Source: Apoderus coryli (taxonomy: Eukaryota; Arthropoda; Insecta; Coleoptera; Attelabidae). From it: DNA of 64,000 nt. The stretch spans positions 21,702,134 to 21,766,133 of the forward strand of contig OU452203.1 in NCBI GenBank assembly GCA_911728435.2, in the 5' to 3' direction. Shown in pieces: positions 13,310 to 25,174 of the stretch; the stretch's first letter is position 1, and every line of letters begins with the position of its first letter. A program made the position numbers and the translations under genes. The notes below the pieces were generated by a model. It had not been told where the DNA came from and made no database searches. It was given only the letters and a program-made list of their open reading frames with translations.

Positions 13310-14952
13310 GATAGAGTTTGGAAGAAGAAAAACTTTTTTATTTGTAGATTTAGAAGAAAAAGTCATTCTTTATAAAAACGTCTACTTGTGTCAAAACTAC
13401 AATTTCCAATACTAAATCTACGATTACTTCTTCTTCTTAGGACGCCGTCTCCCTACGAAGGTTGGCGATCCAAATGGCTATTGTTGTGCGGGAAACCGCA
13501 GCTCTGAAAATTTCTATGGACGTCTGTCCGAACCATCTACGTAAGTCCCTCAGCCATGAATTTTGTCTACGGCCGACTGACCGTTTTCCTTCGATCTTTC
13601 CCTCTATTATCAGGCGGAGAATCTCATATCGTTCGCCTCTCGTGATATGTCCTAGGTACTGCAGCTTTCTCTCCTTGATTGTCGTGAGGAGTTCTTTGTG
13701 TTTACCCATTTGCTGCATAACCTCTATGTTTGTCTTATGTGCCGTCCAAGAAACTCGCAGTATTCGTCTGTAAGCGTACATTTCGAACGCATCGATTCTC
13801 TTTTCTGTGGTTGCATCAATGGTCCAGCTCTCACATCCGTATAGAAGGACAGGGAAGATGTAGCAGCGAAGTAATCTAATCCGGAGGTCCAGGCTGAGGT
13901 CTCGGTTTGCCAGAAGTGTCCTCATGTTATTCAGAATTTTCCGTGCTTGCGCAATTCTTGATCTAATTTCGGTCTTTGAGTTGCATTGCTGGCTGACGAG
14001 TACCCCCAAGTATTTTATAGATGACACTTGTGTAATGTGCTCTCAGTTGATCATTAGAGTAACGGGTCTTGGTGATTTTGAGAATACCATCAGTTTGGTC
14101 TTGGATGTATTCATATAAAGCCCAAAGTTCTCACTATACTCCACAATAAGGTTCATAAGGGATTGAAGTTCTGTTATACTGCTGGCTATTACGACGGTAT
14201 CATCTGCGTATCGAAGGTTATTTATATTGATTCCATTGATCTTTATGCCTGCAGTCAAATTTTCGAGAGCTTCGATGAATATTGCCTCAGAGTAGAGATT
14301 AAACAGTAGTGGGGACAGTACACAACCTTGTCGCACGCCCCTTCTTATTGCTATTTCTTCTGATGTGGACCCTTAGATTTTGACTGTTGCTGTTTGGTGC
14401 CAATAAAGTTCAGTAATGATCCTTAGATCTTGAGCATCGATCCCGGTTGATTTTAGGATGTTGATCATTTTTTGATGTGACACACAATCAAAAGCTTTTT
14501 TATAATCAATAAAGCACGCGAATACATCGACGTTCATGTCCCTACATCTCTGAGTCAGCACATTCAAAGAGAAAAGAGCCTACGATTACTATACAGGGTA
14601 TATCAAAAATAACATTTTTGATTTTTTTGTTTTTTTTTTAATTTTATGAAAATATTTTCAAAACCGTGATTTATTACACCAATTGTGCAAAAAAAAAAAT
14701 ACTAATAAACTTTTTTCTCAAATTGGTTAATTTCATAGCTACTATTAAAATAATAAAATTAAAAAAAAAAAACAAGGAAATCAAAATCATTAAAAATGTT
14801 ATTTTTGATATACCCTGTATAGTAATCGTAAATTTCGTACTCGAAATTGTAGTTTTGACACAAGCAGACGTTTTTATAAAGAATGACTTTTTCTTCTAAA
14901 TCGACAAATAAAAAAGTTTTTCCTCTTCCAAGCTCTATCCGTGGACACATTG
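13310..14952. mobile_element. Fold-back element, copy 2, split by a retrotransposon insertion
   Basis: This copy starts gatagagtttggaagaag, lacking the first dozen bases of the end, and finishes at 14952 with ctctatccgtggacacattg followed by TA. Without the insertion at 13429-14579 it would be about 480 bases. Its right half (14700-14952) is an inverted copy of the left half of copy 1, so the element is largely palindromic. Confidence 0.75.
13429..14579 (-). mobile_element. 5'-truncated RTE-like non-LTR retrotransposon (reverse transcriptase C-terminal part)
   Basis: Read on minus, the translation gives FIDYKKAFDCVSHQKM (about 14500), then QGCVLSPLLFNLYSEAI and LRYADDTVVIASS (about 14210), the YADD active site. 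A thumb and C-terminal region then ends in SWLRDLRRWFG and AIWIANLRRETAS, followed by a stop at 13437. One stop (near 14372) and a frame break near 14040 show it is dead. Only GAAGAAGAAG follows the stop codon, a short repeat tail as in RTE elements. The 11-base sequence ctacgattact flanks it at 13418-13428 and 14580-14590 as a target-site duplication. Confidence 0.9.
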
Positions 14953-14954
14953 TA

Positions 14955-16845
14955 CATACATATGATGAGTAATGAAAATAAAAATAATTTAGATAAAACT
15001 CATGTTGCCATTATCTGCAGAATGTCTGTATCAAAATAATAATTACATAGAAAATTCGGGCACGTAACCCCTAAATCTATTTACACCCTACACATGTGCC
15101 GATGCTTAATTAAACACAAACTTGATTTATCCAAGTTTATTTTACTTCATTTTCACTAAAAAATTTTGGTAGTTCAAAAACTTCCATATTATTTATATTT
15201 CATTCAATTCAATTCATTCAAAATCTGGCAACAATCAAGAAAAATCAGAAATTCGCAGATGAAAAATTTTATCTACTCATTAACTGTCCAGAGAATATAA
15301 TATGAAAACTTTCCCGACAAGATATAATATAATCACAAATATATGACCTGCGTAACGAAACACAATTTTAAAAATTATTTTTATAATTGTATTATTTTCA
15401 TTATTTCCAATAAACTAACGTCACAAACTAACTACTTTATTCTAAAATTAGAAAAAAAAGTATTGCGCCAGAGGTGGGATTCGATCTCATAACCTTTCGC
15501 ATGCGAAGCGAACGCTCTATGAATGACGCCACAGAACCCTCTTTTAAAATATTGTATTTTAATTGTAATAAGATAGGTTCCAACTACCTAACTAGTGAAA
15601 TTTTAAATGCGATTTTCTCGAGAATTATATGGGAGCAAATATCAACAGTGACCTATTGCTGAAAACCAGATAAAAAATGCTTTTTTTCCCTGTGCAGGAA
15701 ACTAATATAAATTTGTTGTGAAATTACAGCTATCAAACTATCGATAGTTTTATAGAATTATCGAAAATACTGTCGAAGGAATTGATGACTGGTTTTCTAT
15801 ACACACCCTGTATGTAATACATATAACAGGGATATGTGGATAATATGCGCGAAATGCGATAAGGCATTCTTTTGTTTTGACCATATAATCATAAAATAAA
15901 ACACACATTTACTTAGTCTTGATTAAAATCATTTATTAATAAGGAAACATACTGTATTCGGTTCAATTTCTGTTAATCATTTTGCCCTGAATTAGAAAAT
16001 TAATTTCGTGCAACAAAAAACTTACTCATGGACTGACCAGTAGCGGCGGTGTATAAAAATAAATATTAATAATTTTACATTTTCAAAAACTCTTACTTTG
16101 AGAAAATCAAAAGTAGTCTTGATCGATAGAAAAAACCCAAGCGCCTTCACTGACTGTCAAACACGTAATTCACCATGTGATTGGCAGTTTTTATTTCCTT
16201 AAACTGTGGGAATAGGCTTGTTGTTTAACAAATTTAAAATACATACTGAGTAAAAAATAAACGAATAAGTCTTATTTTCCAAACTATATCAATCGACGAT
16301 AAAACCCAGTCTTAATCGATAGGTAGAGAGCAATTTATTTACATGTTTTGAACCAAAATAAAAATCATGTGCTGTACATTTATGTTTTCACAGTAAACAT
16401 TTAATTAACACTGCATAATATGCAATGTTAATTTTTTTAATTTAAGAATTTCGTATTAAATATTATTATAATTTACAACATTTTTGTTTAATTATCGTTG
16501 CGTAAAAAAGCAAATCTAACAAAATTTACAACACGAGAAAGGCATCTCTCTTATCATTTTAGGTCAAATTTATATAACCATAACACAATTTTCTTTTTAA
16601 CACACTGTATAATACGAGGGATAGATCGAAACAATAATAACGCAAACCTGTACCTATAGTCCGATCTTAATCTCAAACTTGAGGCGATCTTAGCTAAGCA
16701 ATACTCAATACTTGAGATTCCGTCCATAGATAGTGAAAGCACAGTATATTTTTGTGGTGAAAGTATTCTGAACGAAGAAAAGCTTGTCCAAACTCTCTTT
16801 AGTAGGGAACATTTGGTTTTTTAGGAACAATTCTAGTTATTTTCG
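14955..16845. other. Intergenic AT-rich stretch
   Basis: Apart from the tRNA-like relic at 15464-15541 and an acaccctgta motif near 15803, I see no gene or repeat here. Open frames in this stretch are short and unlike known families. Confidence 0.5.
15464..15541 (-). pseudogene. tRNA-Ala-like relic (SINE head or tRNA pseudogene)
   Basis: On minus the sequence contains ttcgcttcgcatgcgaa, which matches the anticodon arm of tRNA-Ala with a CGC anticodon. Before it is a D-arm-like segment (ggcgtcattcatagagcg) and after it a B-box-like gatcgaatcc. The T stem and the acceptor stem pair poorly, so I doubt it is a working tRNA. tRNA-Ala-headed SINEs are the best alternative. Confidence 0.55.
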
Positions 16846-16849
16846 CAAT

Positions 16850-17175
16850 GAAATGTCGTTTGGCATAATATCACAACCCTTCAGGCCCCGGAAAAATTTC
16901 AATTTTTTGATGCTTTTGCTGGGTATTGGACTATAGAACGCTATCATTCAAGCCTTAAGAAACTATCCTTCATGACACTGCTTCCGCATGTGGTTTGGCA
17001 TGCAAGTAGCCCTTTATACTATCATTGTCATGACAGTCATGATCAACGACAGCGCGGTAAATCTTACATACAGTACCGCCAGAGAATCACAGAGCATTGA
17101 TGAAAATGTTGAACATTACTTCCTTGCGGCACACCAGAAGTGGCAATAAACTGATCCGAAAAATTTTGAGGTACT
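16850..17175 (-). mobile_element. Decayed reverse transcriptase relic (non-LTR), related to a copy at 57840-57985
   Basis: Read on minus from about 17170, the translation shows SGVPQGSNVQ and then KIYRAVVDHD, matching in order the GVPQGS and post-YADD regions of jockey-like reverse transcriptases. Several stops follow. Part of it (gctatcattcaag and ggcatgcaagtagccctt) recurs upstream of the SPARC gene. Confidence 0.55.
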
Positions 17176-17362
17176 GAGGTCTCTAATGTTGTAGCAATCA
17201 TTTGAAAAATCTTTTTTGTAGTTAAAAGAAAACACTAAATATAATTTAATTACTATTAGTTTTTATAAACAATATAATCATAATTTACATAAATAATTTA
17301 CACTTAACGAGAGCAACGAAAAAATGCATTATTTTGTTCTTTAAATTTAATAAATTATCTTC

Positions 17363-20300
17363 CTAATGTTGTTTGCACATAACTACTAAGTCGGGTAAAA
17401 CGCCAACGATCAGAGCCAACTTTTCGCCAGCTATTCCCGAGGACACAGCCTCGGGCATCCGGTCGGAATCTGGCATCATCTACAAAAAAAAAAAACAATA
17501 ACAGTTAAAATTCCCTTTGCATTTTACATTAATTCCACGCAATTCCCGCAGCGGCGTGCGAATGTATTTAAAATATCCTACCATATCCTACATGTTCCGT
17601 AACATTTTCAGCTATGGCGTGTGACATTTTTTTTTCTTTTGAAAATATACAGGGCGAATCACCACTAACGAAAGCTCTCTTACAGCTAAACAGTAATAAT
17701 AAAAATAGTAACAAGGTACACTACCTGAACAGACAGGATTACTAATACACCCATGCCTCACGTTTCGCACATTTTCTTAAGTCTCTTCAAGGCTACATCG
17801 TTATATCCAGGAAGGAAATCTTTTTGAATGCTTTACATAAAAGAAACGAGAACATATGCCAAGATTTGCCTTTTCAAATACTTGCTTTCTGGGCATAGAG
17901 ATATATTTTTCAAAGTAGCCCTGAAGATGGTCACGTAAATTGCAGCTGTATTGTAGATTTACTACGAAAGAACATAGTTAACCCATTTTTGATTGAAAAA
18001 ATAGTAAAAGCATTACGGCGTGCGGGGGGCGCCTCTGGGGTGGATTGAGATGTTTCTTACAAAAAGAATTTTCCTAGTTAGAGCGAATGGTGCATTGTCC
18101 GCTAAATTGCCGGTCTTGAGTGGTGTCCCGCAGGGGTCTGTACTTTTTCTGGCATATATATCAGACTTAACAAGAACCATCATGTCAAACATGAATTTCT
18201 TTGCTGATGACACCAAATTGTTTTGTAACCCACTGCGAGACGATAATGGGTTCCAGATCGACATTGATGCGGTAGTGTCCTGGTCGGCGGTTTAACTTGA
18301 ATTTGGAAAAGTGTCAGGTACTACACAGCGGAGCTAATAATCCCAAGACTCCATATTTCATCAATGGAAATGCCGTTAAATCTGTAAATCAGCAGAAGGA
18401 TCTTGGTGTCATAGTAACAGCGGATTTGAAGTGGGAGGCCCATATTTCCGCCACAGTGACGAAAGCTAATAGACTGTAGTATCTGATACAGAGAGCTTTC
18501 AAGTCAAGATCAAACTCTCTAATATTGGTATTGTATAAATCGTATGTCAGACCACTATTGGAATATGCCAACAGCGTTTGGTCCCCCTACTTCATTAAGG
18601 ACATAGAGGCATTGGAAAGGGTTCAGAGGCGATTCACTAAGCTACCTCATGCACTTAGCCATATACCATATGAGGAGCGATTGAGGCTTTTAAATTTGAC
18701 ATGACTTTATGATCGACGACAACGAGGCGATCTAATTCAAACATACAAGATACTTAGTGGCTACTACTCGGTGAATCTCGATGTATTTCATCCTGCTAGA
18801 AATCCTAATCTACATGGCAATAGTAAGAAACTTGACAAGGAGAGATGTGCTAGACTTCCGCGGAAGAATTTCATAACAAACAGAGTTGTATATGCATGGA
18901 ATTCATTACCTGAAGAGGTGATAATAGCGCAAACGGTTGACAGCTTTAAGAACAGGCTGGACAATTTCATGGAGGACCATGGCGATCAGTTGGTCCACTA
19001 CTCGCTATAGAAGATTAGTGAGGCTGACATCAATATTTCGAAAACCTCAAATTGGGAACCGAGCAACAGTTTCATCGGTTTTACCGTTTACTGTTTTACG
19101 ACTAATAGTAAAATTATTTGCAATTGCAGAATTAATTGAAAATGTAACTAAATTACAATTACTTTGAAAAGTAATTGACCTAGCTCTGACCTCCAGTTTT
19201 CTTTTAAGTAAAGTCAACATTTTTCTGTGTTTTATTGCAATTTAAAGTTCTTGGCCACCAAGAAAGCACTCAAGTTCATCCAGTACGCGACATCTACGTT
19301 ATTTTTAAAAAAAGCATTGTTTTACCTTATCTGCCACATGTTTCACAATCCTCCCCTCGCCATCGACGTAGAACGTTGAAAATCCATCGTACCAACTGCA
19401 AATTTAAGGAAAATTTGTAGCAAGGGAGAATTTATACAGTGAGCTCGAAAATGAAACTGACACACAAAAACAGCAGATCTTATAAAATAATACTGTCCAC
19501 TGGGAGTAGAACGTTTTGAAGATGCCCGCTTTTAAATAATTAAAAACTTAGGTTATGTATGAGGTTTCTATAGGCTCAGTTTATTAAACAATATTTTTTA
19601 TAAAAATTATAAAAAAAAGTGGTAAGTTTGTTAACGAGCCTCCTGAGACACGCATTTGTCTTTTTTTCACTCGAAAACTGTTCATTTTGTTGACATTAAA
19701 GCAGAATAGTTTTTTTAGTTCTAGTTCTAGATGTTGAAATTGAATTAAGATGAGAGAGAATTTAGTTCGCACCTGATTAATTAAAAAAAAGCTAAATTAG
19801 GTTCAAAGACCCTATTTGAAGGGCTTTACTATTATTTTTGTTATATTGGGTCTGCCAGATAACTTTTTTTTTTGAAAATGCTATAAATGAAAAACTGCAG
19901 AATATTTTCTCAAATTTCTTTTTTTATTTGAAAGTACAATCCTTCCGGTTAATAATGACAAATAATTTCATTCAAATGGCTGCCTCGGCTGGCCATGCAG
20001 TAACCTACACGATCGGTCCAATTTTTAAGCACATTATCGATTGTGTGCAGCTGTATTTCACCAATGGCTTCACGAATATTGTCCTTTAAAGCGTCAATTG
20101 TCTCTGGCTTGTCGGCGTAACACTTATCTTTGACGGCACACCACAAATAATAGTCCAACGGTGTCAAATCGCAGCTCCGAGGTGGCCAAACGACATCAGC
20201 TCTGCGGCTGATAATGCGATCTTCAAAAACAGGGCGCAAAACATCGAGTGTAGCTTCGGCTGTGGCACGTAGCGCCGTCCTGTTGAAACCAAATTTTGCG

Positions 20301-22920
20301 AATATCCTCCTCTCAATTTTCAAATTCGTTCAACATGGCCCGATAACGATCGCCATTGACTGTAACGGCCACTCCTTGCTCATTTTCGAAGAAAAATGGC
20401 CCAATTATGCCTCCGGACCAAAATCCGCACCCAACAGTGACTCGTTTTGGGTGCATCGGCTTTTCAATGTATGCGTGCGGGTTTTCTGTGCCCCAAATGC
20501 GACAATTTTGCTTGTTTACATACCCGCCAAGATCAAAATGAGCTTCATCTGAAAAGATGATTTTTTTTGGCAAAATCGGGATCTACTGTAAGTCGATCGC
20601 AGGCCCACTGAGCGAAGCGAAAACGCATTGGATGGTCAGTTGGCTTCAACTCCTGAACCAATTGGACTTTGTATGGCGTCATACCAAGGTCTTTATGCAA
20701 AATTCGTCTCAATGATGTCTCCGAAATGTTCAATTGTTGAGACCGACGGTGAATTGATTTTGATGGCGCTTCACGCACACTTTCTGCCACAGCAGCAATA
20801 TTCTCGGGTGTACGCATTGTTTTTGGCTTTTCACGCTTTGGTTTATCGATGAGGATGCCAGTTTCTTTCACTTTTTTCACGAGATAACGAACATACGGAG
20901 CTGACGGTGCTTCTCTTCTTCCAAAATCCGTACGCAATTTTCGCACACATTCTGCAACATTACCATGATTTTCAAAGCAATGTCGCAATATTTTCCAGCG
21001 TTGTTCAAGCGTATACACAACCATATTCGTTCAGCGGAAGGATAAAACTAATTATCGGTCAAATCAGACATGAGCTAAGTGTTACCCTTCACGAAATAAG
21101 CACTAGTTGAAAAAAAAACGTTAGATGGCGGACCCATTATAATAAGGGAGTTTTTTTGGAGGTGTACATCTTTAAGTTGGCAACACTGCTTTATTTGATA
21201 ACCCATTCAACAGCTGATAGTTGCTTTTTGTTTAGTTTGGTTTGACATTTCATTATGGTTAGACTTACACTAGAGCAACGCTTGCAAATTGTTGAAATTT
21301 TTTGATCAAAATAACGTCAAACTTATCGTACACTTCGTCCATTTTATGGCGTACATAATCGTCCTTCAGAACTGCATTTGGAGTGAGAATAATCCACAAG
21401 CTTTTGTCGAAACAGCAATACATCCACAGAAAATTACTGTTTGATGCGCTTTATGGGCTGGAGGAGTCATTGGTCCATATGTGTCCAACGACGATGATGG
21501 TCAGAATGTTACTGTCAATGGTGAACGGTATAGGGACATGATTAGAAATTTTTTCGTACCTCAATCTTGCTGACATGTGGTTCCAACAGGTGCTGTGTGG
21601 CTCCGTCCGTATTTGATATGAATGAAAAAGTCCACACTCAGTAAAGGAAAGGACAATGAAAATGTTGATCTTACCATTTTCAATAGAAAAATAAGTTTTT
21701 AACCTTCGCTCAACTGAAGTTTTCAGATCTTATAAATATTGAAAATAACAAAAAATTGTATACTTCAAATATCTGAAATATGAATTTAACATCTAGATGT
21801 TAAGAAGAGATCAAAGAACAAATCTGCTGTTTTTATCTGTGTAGTTTCCCAACGCCTTATTGATCGAATACTTAATTCTTACGTTTCACCCTTTTCAAAC
21901 ATCTCCTTCCATTCCCACAACTTGTAGCGCCAGAACTGGAACATGATTTTGAGGGCCGATATGCCCCTGATTCGCCATCGCACCTTTACTGTACCATCCT
22001 CAGGGTGTTTTGTGATTTTTAATATTTCAAATTTGACGTAGCCATACTTAATGTGACCAATTGTACGTAATAGAGCTACTTGTTTGACATATTTGTATAA
22101 ACCGCTGTAAATCAAAAACCAGAACAGGTTGAGATACCTATACCTAATGGAATTCCTAGATGATATAGTAAAACGATCCCCAGGAAATTAGTAACTCACA
22201 CGAAATGTTATAAGTAGGAAATAAAAACTTACACAGTCCGTACATTTCTAATATTATCCTCAAATATCACATCAGGATGGTAAAGTGAATAATCTAACGG
22301 CTGCACAAACAAATTCGGTAATGTTCTACTCAAAGTGTCGAACACTTTATGTAAATCACCTTCTGAAGGTCTATTTTGATTAACATTACTATTTTGACTA
22401 GTTTTCTTGTTAGATGTCTTCGTTAAAACTAATTTAGATGTATCTTGATGCCTGCAATTGCAACTAAAATTAATAAACTTCCGCTAAATTTGGAGCGAAG
22501 TCCTTACCCACTCTGTACATTATTTTCTTCCTTTTTTAGGCAATTAACTACTTCATTGTAGTATACTTTCGTCTCACTATTATAATTAGTTGCATTTAAT
22601 GTTGTCTTTAATAGATTTTGCTCATCATGTAACGAACAATCACTGAAATACTAATGAAAGAAGGTTAAGATTACGTTTCATACTCCACGGTAAATTAACA
22701 CCAAATAGTGTTATAGAAAAGTAATATTTTACTAAAAATTCATACGGATAAACCGAACTAAATACAAAATAGGGTATTTAAACATGTTTTGTGAAGTACT
22801 AACCTGAAATTCGGTACTGTTACAAGTATAGTTTTTAACGTAGGTGCAGTTGTAAAGTGCGTGTTTTCGCACAGAAATAATATTAAACAATTTATTTAAG
22901 CGATTCCATGGTATTGCCAT
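17363..22920 (-). CDS. C6orf136-like protein (DUF2358 family), probably mitochondrial
   Basis: Six exons on minus: 22804-22920, 22508-22650, 22233-22451, 21883-22104, 19326-19395 and 17363-17479. They splice in frame to 888 bases (295 residues), close to the human protein length. The start is the ATG at 22920. Exon 3 ends in [10 protein letters not shown], exon 4 has [10 protein letters not shown], exon 5 reads [16 protein letters not shown] and exon 6 begins MMPDSD, all in the order of the family's DUF2358 core. The N-terminus is basic and hydrophobic and could be a mitochondrial targeting sequence. The function of the family is not established. Introns 4 and 5 (about 2.5 and 1.8 kb) are filled with transposon remains, so a naive gene model would stop at the false stop just after exon 4. 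It is head to head with NDUFA13. Confidence 0.88.
18013..19012 (+). mobile_element. Degraded non-LTR retrotransposon fragment (CR1/jockey-like), inside intron 5 of the C6orf136-like gene
   Basis: The translation shows [25 protein letters not shown] (YADD-type box near 18200) and [11 protein letters not shown]. It continues with a connection region, [11 protein letters not shown] and a C-terminal segment ending [19 protein letters not shown] and a stop at 19008. A frame change near 18290 and stops near 18478 and 18703 break it. It runs opposite to the host gene. Confidence 0.88.
19846..21137 (-). mobile_element. Nearly full-length Tc1/mariner transposon with disabled transposase, inside intron 4 of the C6orf136-like gene
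   Basis: Inverted ends ttgggtctgccagataac (from 19846) and gttagatggcggaccca (to about 21137) lie next to TA dinucleotides, and the length of 1.3 kb is normal for mariner. The transposase starts at 21024 with a helix-turn-helix part ([15 protein letters not shown]). It shifts frame in an A run near 20560 and continues with FSDEAHF, the first catalytic Asp. It meets a stop near 20315, shows FQQDGATCH (second Asp), shifts again after a two-base loss, and ends with [16 protein letters not shown] (third Asp) and a stop at 19949. It cannot make an active enzyme. Confidence 0.9.
21255..21620 (+). pseudogene. Fossil mariner-like transposase, internally deleted
   Basis: The translation begins [15 protein letters not shown], the usual N-terminus of this transposase group. 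After a frame change it jumps to [17 protein letters not shown], then [10 protein letters not shown] and [14 protein letters not shown], ending at MWFQQ. Most of the DNA-binding part and the C-terminal catalytic part are missing. It lies back to back with the element ending at 21137. Confidence 0.75.
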
Positions 22921-23528
22921 TTTATATCTCACGAACTATCACCGAAAAAACGCCTAAAAATTATGCGAATCTTACTAAACCATGTTATTTACATTTACAT
23001 CTATTTTTTTATGACATTTAATTGCTTACTGACATCTGACATTTAACAGTAGATATAGAACGTCTTAGCATTGTCTTTATAAACAATGGTCTTAGTTTAT
23101 GTACTAGATGGAAATTACTAGATAGTGGAATAAGGAATCCCATCGTGTCATTGTCTTTCTAAACAAGACAATGCCCATGTCAATCACTTAAGTAAATAGA
23201 TGGTATTGTTTATTCATTGGAATATCAGCCTGTTCTTTCTCACCGGTTTTCAAGAATTGACCACTAGAACGATCGAAAAAAGCGTGGTGAATAAGCACAG
23301 CATTTCCTCATTTCTCTCGGTCGTTTTCCTCCGCGGTTTCCAGTGGTCAATTATTGAAAAACGGGGAGCAGAATGACAGAACGGTGCGATAAAACAACTG
23401 AGGATTGTCATTTGTCATAAAACATTTTCTGCTTTGACAGTTAACACAAAAATAAGATTTCAGGTTAGGATGTCAGTGTAGTCTTAGCTTACAAAACACT
23501 GCTAAAAGGGCTGTTTTAAGCAAGAATT
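22921..23528. promoter_or_regulatory. Divergent promoter region between the C6orf136-like gene and NDUFA13
   Basis: The two mitochondrial genes start 608 bases apart on opposite strands, so this interval must hold both promoters. I see no clear TATA box. A fold-back repeat fills 23229-23383. The bidirectional role is inferred from the layout only. Confidence 0.4.
23229..23383. repeat. Fold-back repeat, family with copies near 24850 and 38450
   Basis: The left arm ttttcaagaattgaccact is mirrored by agtggtcaattattgaaaa in the right arm, with further pairing outside and inside. Related sequence (ttgaaaaccgg, agcgttgcctc) recurs at 24860-24960 and 38450-38540, which suggests a dispersed non-autonomous element. 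Confidence 0.6.
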
Positions 23529-24473
23529 ATGTCGGAAACAGTCGAATTCCGCCAAGAACTCCCACCTAAAGGTGGCTTCGACAAAATCCACTACCAACGC
23601 GTACCTGCCAAATCATTTTTCAACGGTAAAATACACTAGCAATAATTACATAACTTATACCATATCAGACTTATTAATACTCTTTTTCTCTAGGTTACAA
23701 GTTATTTGCTGGCTATATAGGCGTAACCACTATCTCTGCTTATGTATATTACTTAAACTGTAAGGCAGTCAAGGCCCGCGAAGTTGAAATGAGAGGGGCA
23801 TATTTTGCCATATTCCCTATGCTGTTAGCTGAAAGGGATAGGGCTTATCTGAAGCAATTGAGGCGTAACCGCGACGAGGAGACTAAGCTAATGGCTAATG
23901 TGGAAGGCTGGAAAACAGGTAAATATGTTTTTAACGTACATGAAAGTGTCGTAATTGGTAATATTAAAATATTAATAGTGATTTCGATTGACAATAGTTT
24001 TACTCATGTGCATCCATAAATTATTACGGTTATCACACTTGTGAACAGTAAAATATCCAAATCTCTGGAAATCCGCCAGTGTTTAAAGACATCCGAAATA
24101 ATATGTAAATTGTCTCAATAAATTATTTTTTTGACCCTGATTTCGAGATCTTCAAACTGCTAAAATTAACTAAGTCGCTCCGTCATGTTATATATTAACA
24201 AATGTTATATATAGGGCTCCATTTTTGGGGCTCTTGAACGTTTTTAACGCACCTACATACGCTCCAATAATTTGGTTGTTCAAATTTGGCAAAACCAAAA
24301 CCCAATAAGTATTATACTATATTATCTTATTATCTTCAGGAACTTGGTATGGAGAGCCAATCTATCATGGCCAACCAGCTGATAAATTGTTCGACCCAAG
24401 GGCACATGAATATTATATCCACGCCAGTTACAAGGACTTTGCTAGGCGTGCTGAATTGCGTTTTTTGTCTTAG
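23529..24473 (+). CDS. NDUFA13: NADH dehydrogenase (ubiquinone) 1 alpha subcomplex subunit 13 (GRIM-19)
   Basis: Accessory subunit of mitochondrial complex I. Three exons: 23529-23625, 23694-23918 and 24340-24473. They splice to 456 bases, 151 residues, slightly longer than human NDUFA13 (144). The start context is aagaattATG. The N-terminus carries QELPPKGGFDKIHYQR. A single membrane segment follows (GYKLFAGYIGVTTISAYVYY, about residues 33-52), and then the charged ERDRAYLKQLRRNRDEE helix and the WYGEPIY motif, all typical of the family. All introns have GT-AG ends. A run-on frame in intron 2 is not coding. It lies head to head with the C6orf136-like gene. Confidence 0.96.
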
Positions 24474-24501
24474 TTTATTTTATTATTACTATAATTTGTA
24501 G

Positions 24502-24507
24502 AATAAA
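24502..24507 (+). terminator. Polyadenylation signal of NDUFA13
   Basis: AATAAA lies 29 bases after the NDUFA13 stop codon in AT-rich sequence, the usual place for a short insect 3' UTR. Confidence 0.6.
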
Positions 24508-24509
24508 GA

Positions 24510-25174
24510 CAATTTAGATATTTTTTGTGTTTAAAAGAATCGTTTTTATGTTCTGTAATACAATATATAACTTTATATTTTATATCATGTTTGTGACAGG
24601 TGCAGGGGCGGCTCCAATATTATTATTTTTTGGGTGGGCTCCATATAAAAAAGAACTTTGATATGCCACAATTTTTGACACACCCTGTATATTTGAAATA
24701 ATTTTAAAAATGTACATAATGAACCTACAACACAAATGAAAAAATATATCTAGGTTTCTCATAAAACTGCGTGGCGTAGTGTAGAAAAATAAATGTTTAT
24801 TTTACTGAGGTTTAATCTTGTGCTAGTTTTATGCTATCTATGGTTTTACTCGCTGAAGTGGGCAATTATTGAAAACCGGGGCGAAGATAGGCATATCCTA
24901 CTAAATTAGCACAGCGTTGCCTCCGTTCTCTCGGTTGTTTGACTCTGCAGTTGTCAACAAATAACCGAAATTATAACCGGTTGATAACTTGAAAATGACA
25001 GTCCTTCAACAAAATTAATTGACAATTAAAACATCAAACATCTGATAATTGACTATTTGAAATGTCAATTATACACTTCTTGGGGAATCTAAAGGGTATT
25101 CCTGTATTTTAATCATAATATTGTTCTATATTTTTGTGAGAAAGCGTATTTAAAAATTTACCAAAATATTAAGA
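24510..25174. other. Intergenic stretch between NDUFA13 and the PR-domain gene
   Basis: It holds an acaccctgtatatt motif near 24681 and a decayed copy of the fold-back repeat family (about 24850-24960). No coding segment was recognised. Confidence 0.5.
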
